5,561 nucleotides of DNA from Chloroflexota bacterium (lineage in GTDB: Bacteria > Chloroflexota > Anaerolineae > J102): assembly GCA_003353825.1 (NCBI GenBank), contig PIVW01000396.1, positions 1 to 5,561 of the forward strand, read 5' to 3'. The notes beneath the pieces were generated by a model. It did no database searches. It saw nothing but the letters and a program-made list of their open reading frames with translations, and was not told where the DNA came from. Positions 5,458-5,561 of the stretch are shown one piece after another. The position numbers and the translations under genes are program-made. The stretch's first letter is position 1, and every line of letters starts with the position of its first letter.

Positions 5458-5561
5458 ACTCTTATAGAGATTTCCGGCTAAGCGAAAACAGCATAGGGGG
5501 TGTTGTTTCTGTGTTCTGACATAGGTGTTTTACCAACTGAATCGAACCCGATAGCTAACGC
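5458..5561. other. Non-coding right edge of the window
   Basis: No gene is supported here. Two loosely similar words, CATAGGGGGTGTT and CATAGGTGTT, occur about 30 bases apart. The stretch may be upstream DNA of a gene beyond the edge. Confidence 0.3.

Noticed and set aside
5535..5561. GGTTCGATTC on the minus strand, resembling a tRNA T-arm
   Set aside because: The flanking bases cannot form the required 5-base stem, and no acceptor or anticodon arm is present.

Overview
The window looks like part of the backbone of a plasmid or integrative conjugative element rather than ordinary chromosome. On the minus strand (bases 1-1861) lies a tightly packed three-gene maintenance operon. It runs from a ParA-type ATPase with an N-terminal excisionase-like DNA-binding domain, through a basic ribbon-helix-helix protein that is the likely ParB-like partner, to a winged-helix protein cut by the left edge that is possibly a replication initiator. 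Each gene overlaps the next (20 bases, then an ATGA overlap). On the plus strand (2066-5089) lie a small gene broken by two frameshifts, an intact acidic 132-residue protein of unknown function joined to it by an ATGA overlap, and a full-length VirD4/TraG-like coupling ATPase of 719 residues. No relaxase or other transfer protein is visible.

The divergent spacer 1862-2065 looks regulatory. A 12-base perfect inverted repeat (1871-1882 and 1933-1944) encloses a second dyad and a candidate parA promoter. A near-identical direct repeat pair (1954-1972 and 1998-2014) follows, then a candidate promoter for the rightward genes. These are reasonable candidates for the operator or centromere of the partition system.

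The last 470 bases hold no convincing gene but do hold the clearest discovery: a 181-base non-autonomous transposon (MITE) at 5269-5449. It has 17-base terminal inverted repeats (16 of 17 matching) and an exact 8-base target duplication (ATCTTTTC). Inside it are two perfect palindromes and one near-perfect palindrome, and no transposase.

The organism cannot be fixed from the sequence. It is a bacterium of moderate GC that uses GTG starts and often has weak or absent Shine-Dalgarno sites; the coupling ATPase may even be translated from a leaderless message. The coupling-protein type is one I associate with Chloroflexota, candidate-phylum bacteria and some Firmicutes, but this is a weak inference.
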